Below, in pieces: positions 36,353-46,003 of a stretch of DNA of 64,000 nt. The notes below the pieces were generated by a model, which saw only the letters and a list, made by a program, of their open reading frames with translations, ran no database searches and had not been told where the DNA came from. Location of the stretch: positions 62,001-126,000 of the forward strand of contig MKSV01000011.1 of assembly GCA_001897435.1 (NCBI GenBank), given 5' to 3'. Source of the stretch: Acidobacteriales bacterium 59-55. GTDB lineage: Bacteria; Acidobacteriota; Terriglobia; Terriglobales; Acidobacteriaceae. Position 1 is the first letter of the stretch. Every line of letters begins with the position of its first letter. The translations under genes were made by a program, and so were the position numbers.

Positions 36353-38575
36353 ATGGCAAAACTTTCTACTGACATTCCTGATCTCGTTGAAGTTTTCGGC
36401 CCAAGTCTAAGCCGCGTTCCCGCCGGAGGCTGGTCGGATACTCGCGAGGACGACAAGCTCGTCAAAACGCACTGCTGCTTCTGCGGCCAGCAGTGCGGCA
36501 TTCAACTCCGTGTGCGGTCGAACAAGATTGTCGGCTTCGAGCCCTGGGAAGACTTTCCTTTCAATCGAGGAAAGCTCTGCCCCAAAGGCGTCAAGCGGTA
36601 CATGCAGGACGAACACCCCGACCGCCTGAAGAGTCCCCTTGAACGTGTCGAAGGTTTGGGCTTCGTTCCTGTGGAGTGGGATGCCGCACTCGATCGTGTC
36701 GTGAGCGAAATCAAACGAATCCAGGAGACGTACGGTAAGGATTCTTTCGCCATCCTCACCGGCGCTTCGATGACCAACGAGAAGGCTTACCTCATGGGCA
36801 AGTTTGCCCGCGTTGCGCTGCAGACCGCGAATATCGACTACAACGGTCGGCTCTGCATGGTCTCGGCCGGAACCGCATCGAAGAAGGTCTTTGGAATCGA
36901 TCGCAGCGGGAATCCCTGGAGTGACATCATCGCAGCCGACGTGATTCTTGTTGCCGGAGCGAACATCGCGGAGTGTGCACCGATCACGACGGACTATATC
37001 TGGCGGGCCCGGGACCGAGGAGCCAAACTGATCGTCATCGACCCGCGCATGACGCCAATTGCGCGGAATGCTGACCTCTTCATCCCTGTTCGGCCTGGCG
37101 GAGACATCGGCGTCTTCAATGGAATGCTGCACATCATGATCAAGCGGGGATGGATCGATCAGGAGTACATCGCCAAGAACACCATTGGTTTCGAGGAAGT
37201 GGCCCGGACCGTCGAGAAGTACACACCGGAATATGCCGCGAAGATTGCGGGCGTTCCTGCGAGCATGATCGTTCGGGCGGCTGAATTGTTTGGGCCGGCG
37301 AAGACGAGCTTCGTCATGCATGCGCGCGGCATTGAGCACCACTCCAAAGGCGTGGAGAACTGCATCGCGATGATGTCCCTGGCGTTGGCGAGTGGACGGC
37401 TTGGTCGCGAAGGTTGCGGTTACGCGATGATTACAGGCCAGGGTAACGGCCAGGGAGCGAGGGAGCAAGGCGGAAAATGCGACCAGTTACCCGGCAATCG
37501 CAAGATCGATGATCCCGAAGCGCGGAAGTACATCGCAGGCGTTTGGGACGTTCCAGAAGAATCGATCCCAGGGAAAGGCCTCTCGGCCATTCCGCTCGTC
37601 GAAGCCATCCATGCAGGTAAGATCAAGGGCTTGCTCTCCATCTGCTTCAATCCAGTGGTTTCGCTGCCCGATGCTAACTTCACGCGCGAGGCGCTCGGGA
37701 AGCTGGAGTTCTATACCAACATCGACTTCTTTCTTTCCGAAACCGCCCTGCATGCCGACATCGTCCTTCCCGGTTCGCTTATGGAAGAGGATGAAGGTAC
37801 GACGACCAATGTTGAGGGCCGCGTCATTCGTCATCGCAAGGTCGTTTCCCCACCCCAGGGCGCCTGGGAAGACTGGAAGATTCTTTGCGAGATTGCGCGT
37901 CGGCTTGGTAAAGGCGACAAGTTCAATTACGCAGGACCGCGCGAGATCTTCGACGAACTGCGCGTCGCCTCAAAAGGCAGCGTGTCTGACTACTACGGCA
38001 TGACCTGGGAGAGGATTGAGGAGAACAACGGACTCTTCTGGCCTTGTCCGACTGCCGATCATCCGGGCACACCGCGCCTTTACGAAGATGGCAAATTCGG
38101 ACACCCCGATGGCAAGGCCCATTTCATTCCCGTCGAATGGCGTCCATCGGTCGAAATGCCCGATGAGGAATATCCGATTGTCTTGACGACAGGACGCGTG
38201 GTCTCTCAGTTTCTGTCGGGAACACAGACACGTCGCATCGGTGCCTTGATCGATCAGATCCCGCAACCGTTCTGCGAGATGCATCCGCAACTTGCAACGA
38301 AATTGGGCATCGTCGATGACGATTATGTGAAGGTGGAGAGTCGGCGAGGTCATGTGGTTGTTCATGCCAAAGTAGTGAAGACCATCCGCCCTGACACAGT
38401 ATTCGTTCCCTACCACTGGCCGCATGACCGCTCTGCGAACAACATGACTATCCGGGCACTTGATCCTCAGTCCGAGATTCCGGAGTTCAAGGTCTGCGCC
38501 GTGCGAGTGATGAAGACCGAACGGCCAACAGACCCGGTTGCAGAGCTTGAAGTCCAAGCGGGAGGAATCCGATGA
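36353..38575 (+). CDS. Molybdopterin oxidoreductase, nitrate-reductase-like
   Basis: This is a 740-residue bis-MGD enzyme of the DMSO-reductase superfamily. A [4Fe-4S] site is formed by CCFCGQQC (residues 41-48) and LCPKG (Cys76). The putative Mo ligand is Cys168 in NIDYNGRLCMVSAG; the RxCMxSA pattern is that of NapA/Nas/NarB nitrate reductases, while formate dehydrogenases have RVC/U-H. MopB body and C-terminal dinucleotide-binding domain (LTTGRVVSQFLSGTQTRR) are complete. There is no Tat signal, so it is cytoplasmic. I start at the ATG at 36353. The substrate is not proven; formate or another oxyanion cannot be excluded. The stop overlaps the ferredoxin start (ATGA). Confidence 0.82.
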   Translation: MAKLSTDIPDLVEVFGPSLSRVPAGGWSDTREDDKLVKTHCCFCGQQCGIQLRVRSNKIVGFEPWEDFPFNRGKLCPKGVKRYMQDEHPDRLKSPLERVEGLGFVPVEWDAALDRVVSEIKRIQETYGKDSFAILTGASMTNEKAYLMGKFARVALQTANIDYNGRLCMVSAGTASKKVFGIDRSGNPWSDIIAADVILVAGANIAECAPITTDYIWRARDRGAKLIVIDPRMTPIARNADLFIPVRPGGDIGVFNGMLHIMIKRGWIDQEYIAKNTIGFEEVARTVEKYTPEYAAKIAGVPASMIVRAAELFGPAKTSFVMHARGIEHHSKGVENCIAMMSLALASGRLGREGCGYAMITGQGNGQGAREQGGKCDQLPGNRKIDDPEARKYIAGVWDVPEESIPGKGLSAIPLVEAIHAGKIKGLLSICFNPVVSLPDANFTREALGKLEFYTNIDFFLSETALHADIVLPGSLMEEDEGTTTNVEGRVIRHRKVVSPPQGAWEDWKILCEIARRLGKGDKFNYAGPREIFDELRVASKGSVSDYYGMTWERIEENNGLFWPCPTADHPGTPRLYEDGKFGHPDGKAHFIPVEWRPSVEMPDEEYPIVLTTGRVVSQFLSGTQTRRIGALIDQIPQPFCEMHPQLATKLGIVDDDYVKVESRRGHVVVHAKVVKTIRPDTVFVPYHWPHDRSANNMTIRALDPQSEIPEFKVCAVRVMKTERPTDPVAELEVQAGGIR

Positions 38576-39192
38576 TCAAGAACGAGTTCTTCATCGACTA
38601 TTCACGTTGTATCGGTTGCGAGGCCTGTGTTCAAGCCTGCGGCGAATGCGACACCCATCGTGGGGTCTCGTTGATCCACCTGGAAACGATCGAACGCCGC
38701 GACAGCGTGCAGACGGCACCGCAGGTTTGCATGCACTGTGAAGATCCGATCTGCGCCCAGGTCTGCCCGGCCGATGCCATCAAAAAGACGCCGGACGGTG
38801 TGGTTCAGAGTTCACTCAAACCGCGTTGCATTGGTTGCTCAAACTGTGTGGTGTCTTGTCCTTTTGGGGTTCCCAAGTATCAAATCGATGTCGATCAGAT
38901 GATGAAGTGTGACATGTGCTACGACCGCACGAGCGTCGGTAAGAAGCCGATGTGTGCGACTGTGTGCCCGTCAGGAGCTCTGACCTTTACGACAATGCAG
39001 GATATCCAACGGACCCGCCAAGGTGTTCCCGTGAATGAATGGAAGTTCGGCGCTGAGGTCGTACACACGAAGGTCTATGTCATGGTTCCTCCGGAGATGA
39101 CACGCGTGGACATTGGCTTGATTCAGATTCAGACGACCGCAGCGGCTTTGCCGAGCGATCCCTACGATGTGGCATTGATGTTGGAGAGCTAG
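38572..39192 (+). CDS. Four-cluster ferredoxin-type electron transfer subunit
   Basis: This 206-residue NrfC/DmsB-like subunit carries four [4Fe-4S] motifs: CIGCEACVQAC, CMHCEDPICAQVCP, CIGCSNCVVSCP and CDMCYDR...CATVCP. It would wire the molybdoenzyme to the membrane subunit. It has no export signal, in agreement with a cytoplasmic catalytic subunit. It overlaps the upstream gene by four bases and ends two bases before the Rieske gene. Confidence 0.92.
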   Translation: MIKNEFFIDYSRCIGCEACVQACGECDTHRGVSLIHLETIERRDSVQTAPQVCMHCEDPICAQVCPADAIKKTPDGVVQSSLKPRCIGCSNCVVSCPFGVPKYQIDVDQMMKCDMCYDRTSVGKKPMCATVCPSGALTFTTMQDIQRTRQGVPVNEWKFGAEVVHTKVYVMVPPEMTRVDIGLIQIQTTAAALPSDPYDVALMLES

Positions 39193-39193
39193 G

Positions 39194-39718
39194 ATGAATG
39201 AAAAGAGCGAGAGCTGTAAGAAATGCGGGGAGAATACGGCTGATCCGCAATGGAAGAAAGACTTTCCCATCGAGTGGGAAGGCGACCACTATGTGAGTCG
39301 TCGCGAGATGGTCAAGTTCCTCACCCTTGGGTCAGCCATTTTGGCGGCCGCAAACTGGTTGGTGGCATGGATATGGCATCGTCGTCGTGACGGGACCTTC
39401 CAAGCCCAAATGATTGGATCGGTCGCGGACTTGGAACGCAACAAGTCAATATTGTTCCGCTATCCGACAGAGAAAGACCCTTGTATCGCGGTTTGCACAC
39501 TCACCGGCGAACTCGTGGCGTATTCCCAGGTTTGCACGCATCTCTCCTGCGCCGTGATCTACAAGGAAGAGGAGCTTTTCTGCCCGTGCCACAACGGCGT
39601 ATTTGAACTAAAGGCAGGCCGCCCGACGGCGGGTCCGCCTACTCGTTCACTGCCACGGATCGTTCTGGAGAAGCGCGGCGATCAGCTCTTCGCAACCGGA
39701 GTGGAGGTGACGGCATGA
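39194..39718 (+). CDS. Rieske [2Fe-2S] protein
   Basis: This is a 174-residue Rieske protein with a membrane anchor. The N-terminus has a CxxC pair (CKKC) and an arginine pair ahead of one helix (SRREMVKFLTLGSAILAAAN). Cluster ligands are CTHLSC and CPCHNG near residues 114-136. Rieske proteins of this kind normally take electrons from quinol with a cytochrome b, so it probably works with the cytochrome at the start of the operon. The stop overlaps the next start. Confidence 0.9.
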   Translation: MNEKSESCKKCGENTADPQWKKDFPIEWEGDHYVSRREMVKFLTLGSAILAAANWLVAWIWHRRRDGTFQAQMIGSVADLERNKSILFRYPTEKDPCIAVCTLTGELVAYSQVCTHLSCAVIYKEEELFCPCHNGVFELKAGRPTAGPPTRSLPRIVLEKRGDQLFATGVEVTA

Positions 39719-39939
39719 GTGTCCAGCGGCAAGGTACCACGCTCTTCACCGCCATCCTTGTACTGGTTGCAACAGGGGTGGTGGTCCAGCTCTGGTTGTT
39801 GACCGTCAGTATGGAGGCGGTCGCACGCCATGACGTCCATACCGCGATTCCTGCGGCAGTAAGCTCAACCGTACTTTTCGCGATCAATATGGGCTTCCTG
39901 CGTTACGTTCTCCGCTTCGACCGGTCTCTCCACCGCTAA
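39715..39939 (+). CDS. Small two-helix membrane protein of the Rieske/molybdoenzyme operon
   Basis: The 74-residue product has two hydrophobic helices (TLFTAILVLVATGVVVQLWLL and AVSSTVLFAINMGFLRYVL). It overlaps the Rieske gene by four bases, so it belongs to the complex or its assembly. I know no family name for it. Confidence 0.7.
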   Translation: MSVQRQGTTLFTAILVLVATGVVVQLWLLTVSMEAVARHDVHTAIPAAVSSTVLFAINMGFLRYVLRFDRSLHR

Positions 39940-40258
39940 TTGGATTATTTCCGTCGGATACTGAATTCGTGGCCAGTCTCGTTCAAGCTTTACTTATCTA
40001 ATACAAGTGTGCGCGGGGAAAAACTCGCGCTCTTCGACAAGGATATGGTCGGCATAGAGGCCTAAGGCTGCCTGTCTGGCCAGGAGTGCCGTACGATCGT
40101 AGTCTTCCAAGGTCCCTGATGATATCCATACGGTGTAACGCCAATCGACTGATGCGTGTAAATCAGCCACGTCCATGGTCACGCTGAAGTCACGCAAGGG
40201 CATCACTGATTCGCCCCATACATTGCGGACGCGTCGCTGCACATGCGAAGATGATGGA
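39940..40258. other. Intergenic stretch with a doubtful minus-strand ORF
   Basis: A minus-strand frame at 40242-39994 (82 codons, containing VWISSGTLEDYDRTALLARQ) has plausible composition but no family I recognise and it crosses the probable P450 promoter. I list it only as a possibility. Confidence 0.35.
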
Positions 40259-41404
40259 GTGAAAGCAGCTATTCCCCCATGGGAGCCGTTGTCAGAGCCG
40301 GTGCTTGCTGATCAGCGCGGTACGTATGATCGGATGCGCGCCGCATGCCCGGTGGCCGAATCGCCTCGTGGTGTCACGCTCTTTCGACATGCCGATGTCG
40401 TCGCCGCGGCGACCGACCCGGCTACGTTTTCCTCGGCTGTATCAGTTCATCGCATGGTGCCGAACTCCCTGGACCAGCCTGAGCATACCCTGTTTCGGGC
40501 GGCGATCGACCCTTTCTTCACGCCCGAGCGCATGGGAGCGCTCGAGCCGCTCGTCCGGAGGATCGCCCACGGGATTATTGGCGCGTTGCCGCGTGACGCT
40601 ACTGTGGATGCGGTCACTGAGATCGGGTACCCGCTTGCCGTGCGCGCACAGTCAGATTGGCTGGGGTGGCAAGGCATCGAAGACGAACTTCTCGTGTGGA
40701 TGGCTGAGAATCATGCTGCGACCCGTTCGCGTGACCGATCACGCGCGGTCGCGGTGGCCGCCGCGTTCGACGACATTGTCCTGGCACAGGTGGAGCTTCG
40801 GCGGCGGATGGGGAGTGCCGCTCCGAAGGATCCCACGACCGAATTACTCGCGGTCACGGTCAACGGAGGGCCGTTGCCGGATGCCGATATCGTGTCCATT
40901 CTTCGTAACTGGACGGCAGGTGACCTCAGTTCTATAGCGGCGTCGGTTGGTGTCGTTATCTACTTCCTTGCGACGCGCCTCGATGTGCAAGAAGCACTTC
41001 GAGAGCAGCCCGGCAATCTGGCTGCCGCTGTCGACGAGATGTTGCGGATCGACGACCCGTTCCTCGTCAGCCGTCGTGTGCCGACGGCCGCGACCTGTGT
41101 TTCCGGATTCGTGGTCGAGTCCGGCAAGCAAATCTACCTGAACTGGACGTCGGCTAATCGCGACGAGAAAGTGTTTGCGGACCCGAATGCCTATCGGCCC
41201 GAGGAACACGCGGCGGATAACCTGGTTTATGGCACGGGCATCCATGTTTGCCCGGGTCGTCCTCTGGCGACGCTGGAACTCGTCGTGGCTGTACAGACGT
41301 TGCTGGGAATGACAACCCGTTTCGAACTGGCGGTCGACGAGGAACCTATCCGAGAGACCTACCCGCTTGGCGGTTGGCGGTGCGTGCCCCTTCGGCTCTA
41401 TTGA
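40259..41404 (+). CDS. Cytochrome P450
   Basis: This 381-residue heme-thiolate monooxygenase-like protein starts at GTG 40259 (KAAIPPWEPLSEPVLADQRG); the open frame upstream does not look like P450. The ExxR motif is VDEMLRIDDP, the heme loop YGTGIHVCPGRPLA with Tyr in place of the usual Phe. In helix I the canonical AGxDT is AGDLS: the acid/alcohol pair that activates O2 is altered to Leu-Ser. That loss is also known in P450s that do not perform ordinary monooxygenation, including fungal NO reductase. Substrate unknown. Confidence 0.9.
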   Translation: MKAAIPPWEPLSEPVLADQRGTYDRMRAACPVAESPRGVTLFRHADVVAAATDPATFSSAVSVHRMVPNSLDQPEHTLFRAAIDPFFTPERMGALEPLVRRIAHGIIGALPRDATVDAVTEIGYPLAVRAQSDWLGWQGIEDELLVWMAENHAATRSRDRSRAVAVAAAFDDIVLAQVELRRRMGSAAPKDPTTELLAVTVNGGPLPDADIVSILRNWTAGDLSSIAASVGVVIYFLATRLDVQEALREQPGNLAAAVDEMLRIDDPFLVSRRVPTAATCVSGFVVESGKQIYLNWTSANRDEKVFADPNAYRPEEHAADNLVYGTGIHVCPGRPLATLELVVAVQTLLGMTTRFELAVDEEPIRETYPLGGWRCVPLRLY

Positions 41405-41502
41405 GAGGACTGATCGCAGCGAATATCTGGACTCTGATGAAGATTTTCAACAAGGCGGTAAAATCGGGTTCAAGGCCTGAGCATAGCATTCTGCGACCAA
41501 GT

Positions 41503-42930
41503 TCAGAGATTGCCCTTCAGAAGCGCTGAAATCACATCTGCCGCACTGTAGTGGGAACTATCTTGAGGCAAAACTTGTGGGATGCTGTTTAGATCGTCAC
41601 CAGCAGTCACCAGGCCATTTTCGACTCGTCGTCCATTCCTTTTCTGCGGATAACCGACGTTCGCCACCAGCGCATTACAGAGACACTTCCTGCCCACCGT
41701 ATCTTCCACTTTGCCGCCCTTCGCAACATAAAGGCTAACTGGCTCGGAGGCGCAGCGATACCCGATGGTCCCCTCTGGTGTCCGGTAAGGCTCGCGCAAA
41801 AATCCAAGATCGCAGATGCGCGGCCTCGCGGCATAGACTTCCGGTTCGGAACAAGTGCCATCCAACTTCGCAACCTTAAACGGAAACCCTGTTGGCGATG
41901 CCAATGGGTCCGTGAAAACCTGTGCATTGCCGGCAGTAGCCTGGGCTAGCAGAGGACGCTTATAGTCCTCTCGCAGTCCAGACTCCTCTGTAAACTCGAA
42001 CGCAGTTCCTACCTGGACTCCAGTTGCTCCCTGCGACACAGCTTCACGCAGTTTCTCCGGGTGTCCATAGCCTCCAGCCAGCCAAAAAGGAACGCCAAGC
42101 TCACGTAGCTTTTCTACGTCTACGGTGTCCCGTTCCCCATAAACCGGCTCGCCTTCCTCCGAGAGATGCATCTTCCCCCGCGGCGGCGCATTATGTCCAC
42201 CAGCCGCGCTCATCTCGACGACCAACCCATCGACTCTGCCGTTCGACCTTTTGAGCATGGTGATGGCCAGCGTGTTGGAAGACACAATGGGCAGAAACCT
42301 GGGTCGCACTAACGGAGCAGGATTGCCCTCCATGAAGTCGCGCGGATCGAAGTGCATGGTTGTGTCATCGTCCTCCCCCGCGCCGGTCACGTGCACTGAG
42401 TACTCCGCAACTTGGTGCTCGACGTAGCGATCGAGCACACCGGGAATTTTTAATGGGATCCCCGCCCCCATCAGGACATAGCCCGCACCAGCCAGCATCG
42501 CGCCGTAAATGGTTGGCAGATGCGCTACCTGGATCTTCTCGAGGTAGTTGATTCCTACTGGATTGGAGTGACCTTCACGGGCCAGAAAGACTTCGACGAA
42601 ATTGCTGATGATATCCAGTTCAATCAACTCACGGGGATTGTCCAGAGTGTGCGCGGGCGCCAGCAAATACGGTGTCCTATCGGCCTTGCCCCCGGGGATG
42701 AAGTACTTTTGCCAGACGCGCTCGGCCATAGCTGGAAAAGGAAAAGCATCCAATCCCCTCCGCATGTGCCCGCCGGGATCGCCATCCTGGAGACGTCGAG
42801 CCAGAATCTGATCCAGCGCGGTTCCTGACACTACTCCAAGCTGACCGGTCCGCGATACAGCCTGAGCGAGCCGCCAATTCGATACGCCTGCACCCATGCC
42901 ACCCTGAATAATTACCGGATACTCTGTCAT
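41503..42930 (-). CDS. Nitronate monooxygenase / 2-nitropropane dioxygenase-like protein
   Basis: This is a 475-residue FMN TIM-barrel protein. IIQGGMGAGVSNWRLAQAVS is the family start; GLVVEMSAAGGHNAPP, PFWLAGGYGHPEKLREAVSQ and GATGVQVGTAFEFTEESG are the FMN-binding segments. It is longer than typical NMO (about 330-360) by a C-terminal part with several cysteines (CSEP, RICDLG, RCAS, KCLCNAL). It is divergent from hemY, and palindrome C lies between them. Whether it acts on nitronates is not proven. Confidence 0.85.
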   Translation of the reverse strand: MTEYPVIIQGGMGAGVSNWRLAQAVSRTGQLGVVSGTALDQILARRLQDGDPGGHMRRGLDAFPFPAMAERVWQKYFIPGGKADRTPYLLAPAHTLDNPRELIELDIISNFVEVFLAREGHSNPVGINYLEKIQVAHLPTIYGAMLAGAGYVLMGAGIPLKIPGVLDRYVEHQVAEYSVHVTGAGEDDDTTMHFDPRDFMEGNPAPLVRPRFLPIVSSNTLAITMLKRSNGRVDGLVVEMSAAGGHNAPPRGKMHLSEEGEPVYGERDTVDVEKLRELGVPFWLAGGYGHPEKLREAVSQGATGVQVGTAFEFTEESGLREDYKRPLLAQATAGNAQVFTDPLASPTGFPFKVAKLDGTCSEPEVYAARPRICDLGFLREPYRTPEGTIGYRCASEPVSLYVAKGGKVEDTVGRKCLCNALVANVGYPQKRNGRRVENGLVTAGDDLNSIPQVLPQDSSHYSAADVISALLKGNL

Positions 42931-43052
42931 GATGGCTTTATCTTTTCATTCAGCGGCACCGCCGAACGTCCTAGTTTTGTAATTTCTATAATTACCTATT
43001 GCAGCCTCGGAACCTTATATGGAAATGCCTTGCCAGGTTGCCTGGAACTCGT

Positions 43053-43066
43053 GTGATCTTTGTCAC
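43053..43066. promoter_or_regulatory. Crp/Fnr-type palindrome C
   Basis: GTGATCTTTGTCAC between the divergent nitronate monooxygenase-like and hemY-like genes, 131 bases before the latter's ATG and 122 before the former's. Confidence 0.65.
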
Positions 43067-43197
43067 TGCACATGCCAGATAAGTAGTTGATCGTGAGTGA
43101 TAATGACGTGAAGATATGTCAGAACCCCATGTCTAAACGACATGAATGAATTCGGTTGCTATGTCTTCTTAATGTGAATGAATCCTTGGATGATGAA

Positions 43198-44631
43198 ATG
43201 AAAAAGATAGTAATCATTGGCGGTGGAATCACTGGGCTGATGACAGCATTCTTTCTAGAGGAATATGCGCGCGACGGGGTCGACTATACAGTTATCGAAA
43301 GTACGCCGAGGCCAGGAGGAAAAATTGTTTCGACACACGAGAGCGGTTTCATTGTCGAAGGTGGGCCCGATTCATTCCTGACCCAGAAGAAAGCCATGTT
43401 GGACTTATGCCACACGTTGGGGTTGGATGATCAGCTAATCGGTTCGAACAATGTGGAACATGCTACCTACGTCTGGAGTCAGGGGCGGCTGCATCCCATG
43501 CCCGAAGGCATGATGCTGATGGCCCCTACCATGATCCTTCCATTCTTGCGGTCAGGGCTGATCTCATGGCGCGGCAAGTTACGCATAGGAATGGAAATAT
43601 TCATTCCAAGACGCCTCAAGGATGAGGATGAAAGTCTGGCCAGTTTCGTGCGTAGACGGCTTGGTGCGGAGTTGCTCGACAAGATCGCCGCACCGGTAAT
43701 GGCGGGTATCCATGCTGCAGACCCTGAAAAGCTTAGCCTGCAAAGCACCTTTCCAATATTTTCAGAGATGGAGAAAAAGCATGGCGGCCTCGTTCGCGCA
43801 ATGATCAAGAAGCGATGGGCCCAGGCCACGCATGGCCCGCAACACGGACCCGCCCCGATGTTCATGACCTTGCGTGGAGGTTTGCAGCAGCTTTCAGATG
43901 CAGTCGTTTCCGAATTACGCCCCAACGCCCTTCGGCTAAACTGTCGCGTGTTGAGCGTGGACTCCCACATTAATCAGTACAAGCTTGCATTGAGCGACGG
44001 ATCGCAGATCCTGGCGGACGACATAATCTTCGCTACCCCGGCCAATGTAACTGCCGATCTGATCCAACAAATCGATTCCGAGTTGGCAACCAAACTGCGT
44101 GCGATCCGTTATGTCTCCACCGCAACAGTTTCACTGGGATTCAAAAGTAGGGAGATTGAATTTCCGCTGGACGGCTTCGGCTTCGTTGTACCCCATGGCG
44201 AGAGCCGAAAGATCACCGCCTGTTCCTGGGCTTCCTCGAAATTCAACCATCGTGCACCGGAAGGATGCACCCTCATCCGTGTATTTGTTGGAGGGGCATG
44301 CGCCGAATCCCTGGCGGAACAAGATGAGACGCGATTGGTAGATCTCGCTCGACAGGAATTGCGCACAATTATGGGGATCACCGTGCCCCCCGTATTGACC
44401 AAAGTCAATCGCTGGTACAAGGCAATCCCGCAGTATGACGTAGGCCATCAGGCACGTATTTCCGAGATTAACAAGATAGCGGCACAGCATCCCGGTTTGT
44501 ATCTGGCAGGCTCCTCCTATCATGGCGCCGGTATTCCCGATTGCATTCAGAGTGCTGACAGGATTGCACGATTGATCGCACAGAAAATGAAGCCCCAGCG
44601 GGAAGAAAGTCGGATGGTCACGATTTCGTGA
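43198..44631 (+). CDS. hemY: HemY-type protoporphyrinogen/coproporphyrinogen oxidase
   Basis: This 477-residue FAD protein oxidises porphyrinogens in heme synthesis. The dinucleotide fold is KKIVIIGGGITGLMTAFFLE, followed by TPRPGGKIVSTHESGFIVEG and GPDSFLTQKK; the C-terminal FAD motif is LYLAGSSYHGAGIPDCIQSA. I start at the ATG at 43198, in agreement with the family. The host should have its own copy, so this one may serve the island's heme enzymes. Palindrome C lies upstream. Confidence 0.9.
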   Translation: MKKIVIIGGGITGLMTAFFLEEYARDGVDYTVIESTPRPGGKIVSTHESGFIVEGGPDSFLTQKKAMLDLCHTLGLDDQLIGSNNVEHATYVWSQGRLHPMPEGMMLMAPTMILPFLRSGLISWRGKLRIGMEIFIPRRLKDEDESLASFVRRRLGAELLDKIAAPVMAGIHAADPEKLSLQSTFPIFSEMEKKHGGLVRAMIKKRWAQATHGPQHGPAPMFMTLRGGLQQLSDAVVSELRPNALRLNCRVLSVDSHINQYKLALSDGSQILADDIIFATPANVTADLIQQIDSELATKLRAIRYVSTATVSLGFKSREIEFPLDGFGFVVPHGESRKITACSWASSKFNHRAPEGCTLIRVFVGGACAESLAEQDETRLVDLARQELRTIMGITVPPVLTKVNRWYKAIPQYDVGHQARISEINKIAAQHPGLYLAGSSYHGAGIPDCIQSADRIARLIAQKMKPQREESRMVTIS

Positions 44632-44755
44632 GAGTCGTGATGCCCGGCCAAATTGTGCATCGATCAGAGATTGAGAATGCTGGAAAACAATTCACACTGA
44701 TCCAGGCCTGGGTATTACAGAAAAGCTTTTGCTCGAAAGCCGTCAGGCATGGTTT

Positions 44756-45904
44756 TTACGCTCCCTGCAACACGTGAAGTGTTGTTGCCGTTTTCACGAT
44801 TCGAGGCGATGGAACATAGCCCTTGGGCACGTAGGAGCAGCAGGGCTCCTCCGCGTGCGGATTTCCAGTGAGCGCATAGGCACGAGATCGAGAGCCTCCA
44901 CAAATCTCTTTGAACTCGCAAGCACCGCATTTTCCCTCCAACCTGGAGGTATCTCTCATATCGCGGAACAACGTAGACTCTCGGTAAATGGAGGCCAGCG
45001 GCTGCCGGCGGATATTGCCCGCCGAAAGTGGAAGGAACCCGCTTGGAAAGACCTCACCCGTGTGTGAGATGAACATAAATCCTTTGCCGTCGTTCAGCCC
45101 TCGTGGTGCGCGCCCAACTGAATCGGCGGCTCTTTCTGGTCCGAAAGGCGTAACTATGCCAGCCCTCCGTTCGCCGACCCGCTGCTGTAACACGAAACGA
45201 CGATAGTGTTGCGCTTCAGTAGTTTTGATATCGAAACTCGCGGTTGCGGAGAGACTGTAGAGCTTTGCGAACACCTGCTCGAATTCGTCTGCATTCAGCA
45301 GATCGTCCAACTTTCCTCGGCCGGTGGGCACCAGGAAGAAAACACTCCATAGTGTAATTGGCAGGGTCTCCATGAGCCCTACAATCGCGTCAATCTCGGC
45401 GATGTTCCGGCGACTGAAGGTGGTGTTGATCTGTACGGGCAGCCCAGTCTCATTTGCCCAGCGGATTGCATCGAGGGTTCGCGCAAAGGAGCCTGCCATT
45501 CCCCGAAATGCATCGTGCGTGGCTGCACTCGCGCCATCCATGCTGACAGCAAGCCGGGCCAAGCCAGCCTGTTTCAGCCGGTCGATAATCTCTCCAGTCA
45601 GCAAAGGAGTGGCGCTCGGCGTCAGAGACACACGCACGCCAGCTTGATGCGCGTGCTCGATTAATTCAAACAGGTCAGGTCGCTTGATCGGATCTCCACC
45701 AGTGAGCACAAACACGGGTACTTTCATGGATGAGATCTGGTCAATGAGATGACTGCCCTCATCCGTAGTGAGTTCCATCGGGTGGCGATTGGGTTGAGCT
45801 GACGCGCGACAATGGACACATGCCAGATCGCAGGCCTGAGTCACCTCCCAGATTGCAATGAAGGGACGCTCGTCAAAATTAATCGTGTTGATTTGCTGGT
45901 TCAT
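44756..45904 (-). CDS. Radical SAM/SPASM protein (NirJ/AhbD-like group)
   Basis: The 382-residue enzyme has the CxxxCxxC cluster motif in CDLACVHC near residue 25, the glycine-rich SAM segment VLTGGDPIKRPDLFELI, and a C-terminal SPASM region (CGACEFKEICGGSRSRA and later CCSYVPKGY). The overall pattern is that of heme- and heme-d1-modifying enzymes and of TIGR04053-type proteins. It is downstream of SQR on the same strand (99-base gap). A role in heme modification, given nearby hemY, is inference. Confidence 0.85.
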   Translation of the reverse strand: MNQQINTINFDERPFIAIWEVTQACDLACVHCRASAQPNRHPMELTTDEGSHLIDQISSMKVPVFVLTGGDPIKRPDLFELIEHAHQAGVRVSLTPSATPLLTGEIIDRLKQAGLARLAVSMDGASAATHDAFRGMAGSFARTLDAIRWANETGLPVQINTTFSRRNIAEIDAIVGLMETLPITLWSVFFLVPTGRGKLDDLLNADEFEQVFAKLYSLSATASFDIKTTEAQHYRRFVLQQRVGERRAGIVTPFGPERAADSVGRAPRGLNDGKGFMFISHTGEVFPSGFLPLSAGNIRRQPLASIYRESTLFRDMRDTSRLEGKCGACEFKEICGGSRSRAYALTGNPHAEEPCCSYVPKGYVPSPRIVKTATTLHVLQGA

Positions 45905-46003
45905 CGTTATTCCACAATTGATTATTGTCTTTGGTATTCTGCTGATCTTTCGTGAAGAAGAGATTTAGACGCACCGAACACTTTACGCTGCAGAATCAGG
46001 CCG

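Noticed and set aside
36353..38575. Naming the molybdoenzyme formate dehydrogenase
   Set aside because: The Mo-ligand region is RLCMVSA, not RVC/U-H-G/S; the nitrate-reductase-like pattern is closer, though substrate stays open.
42564..42577. GTGACCTTCACGGG as a ninth Crp/Fnr site
   Set aside because: The second half-site is missing and it lies inside the nitronate monooxygenase-like coding region.
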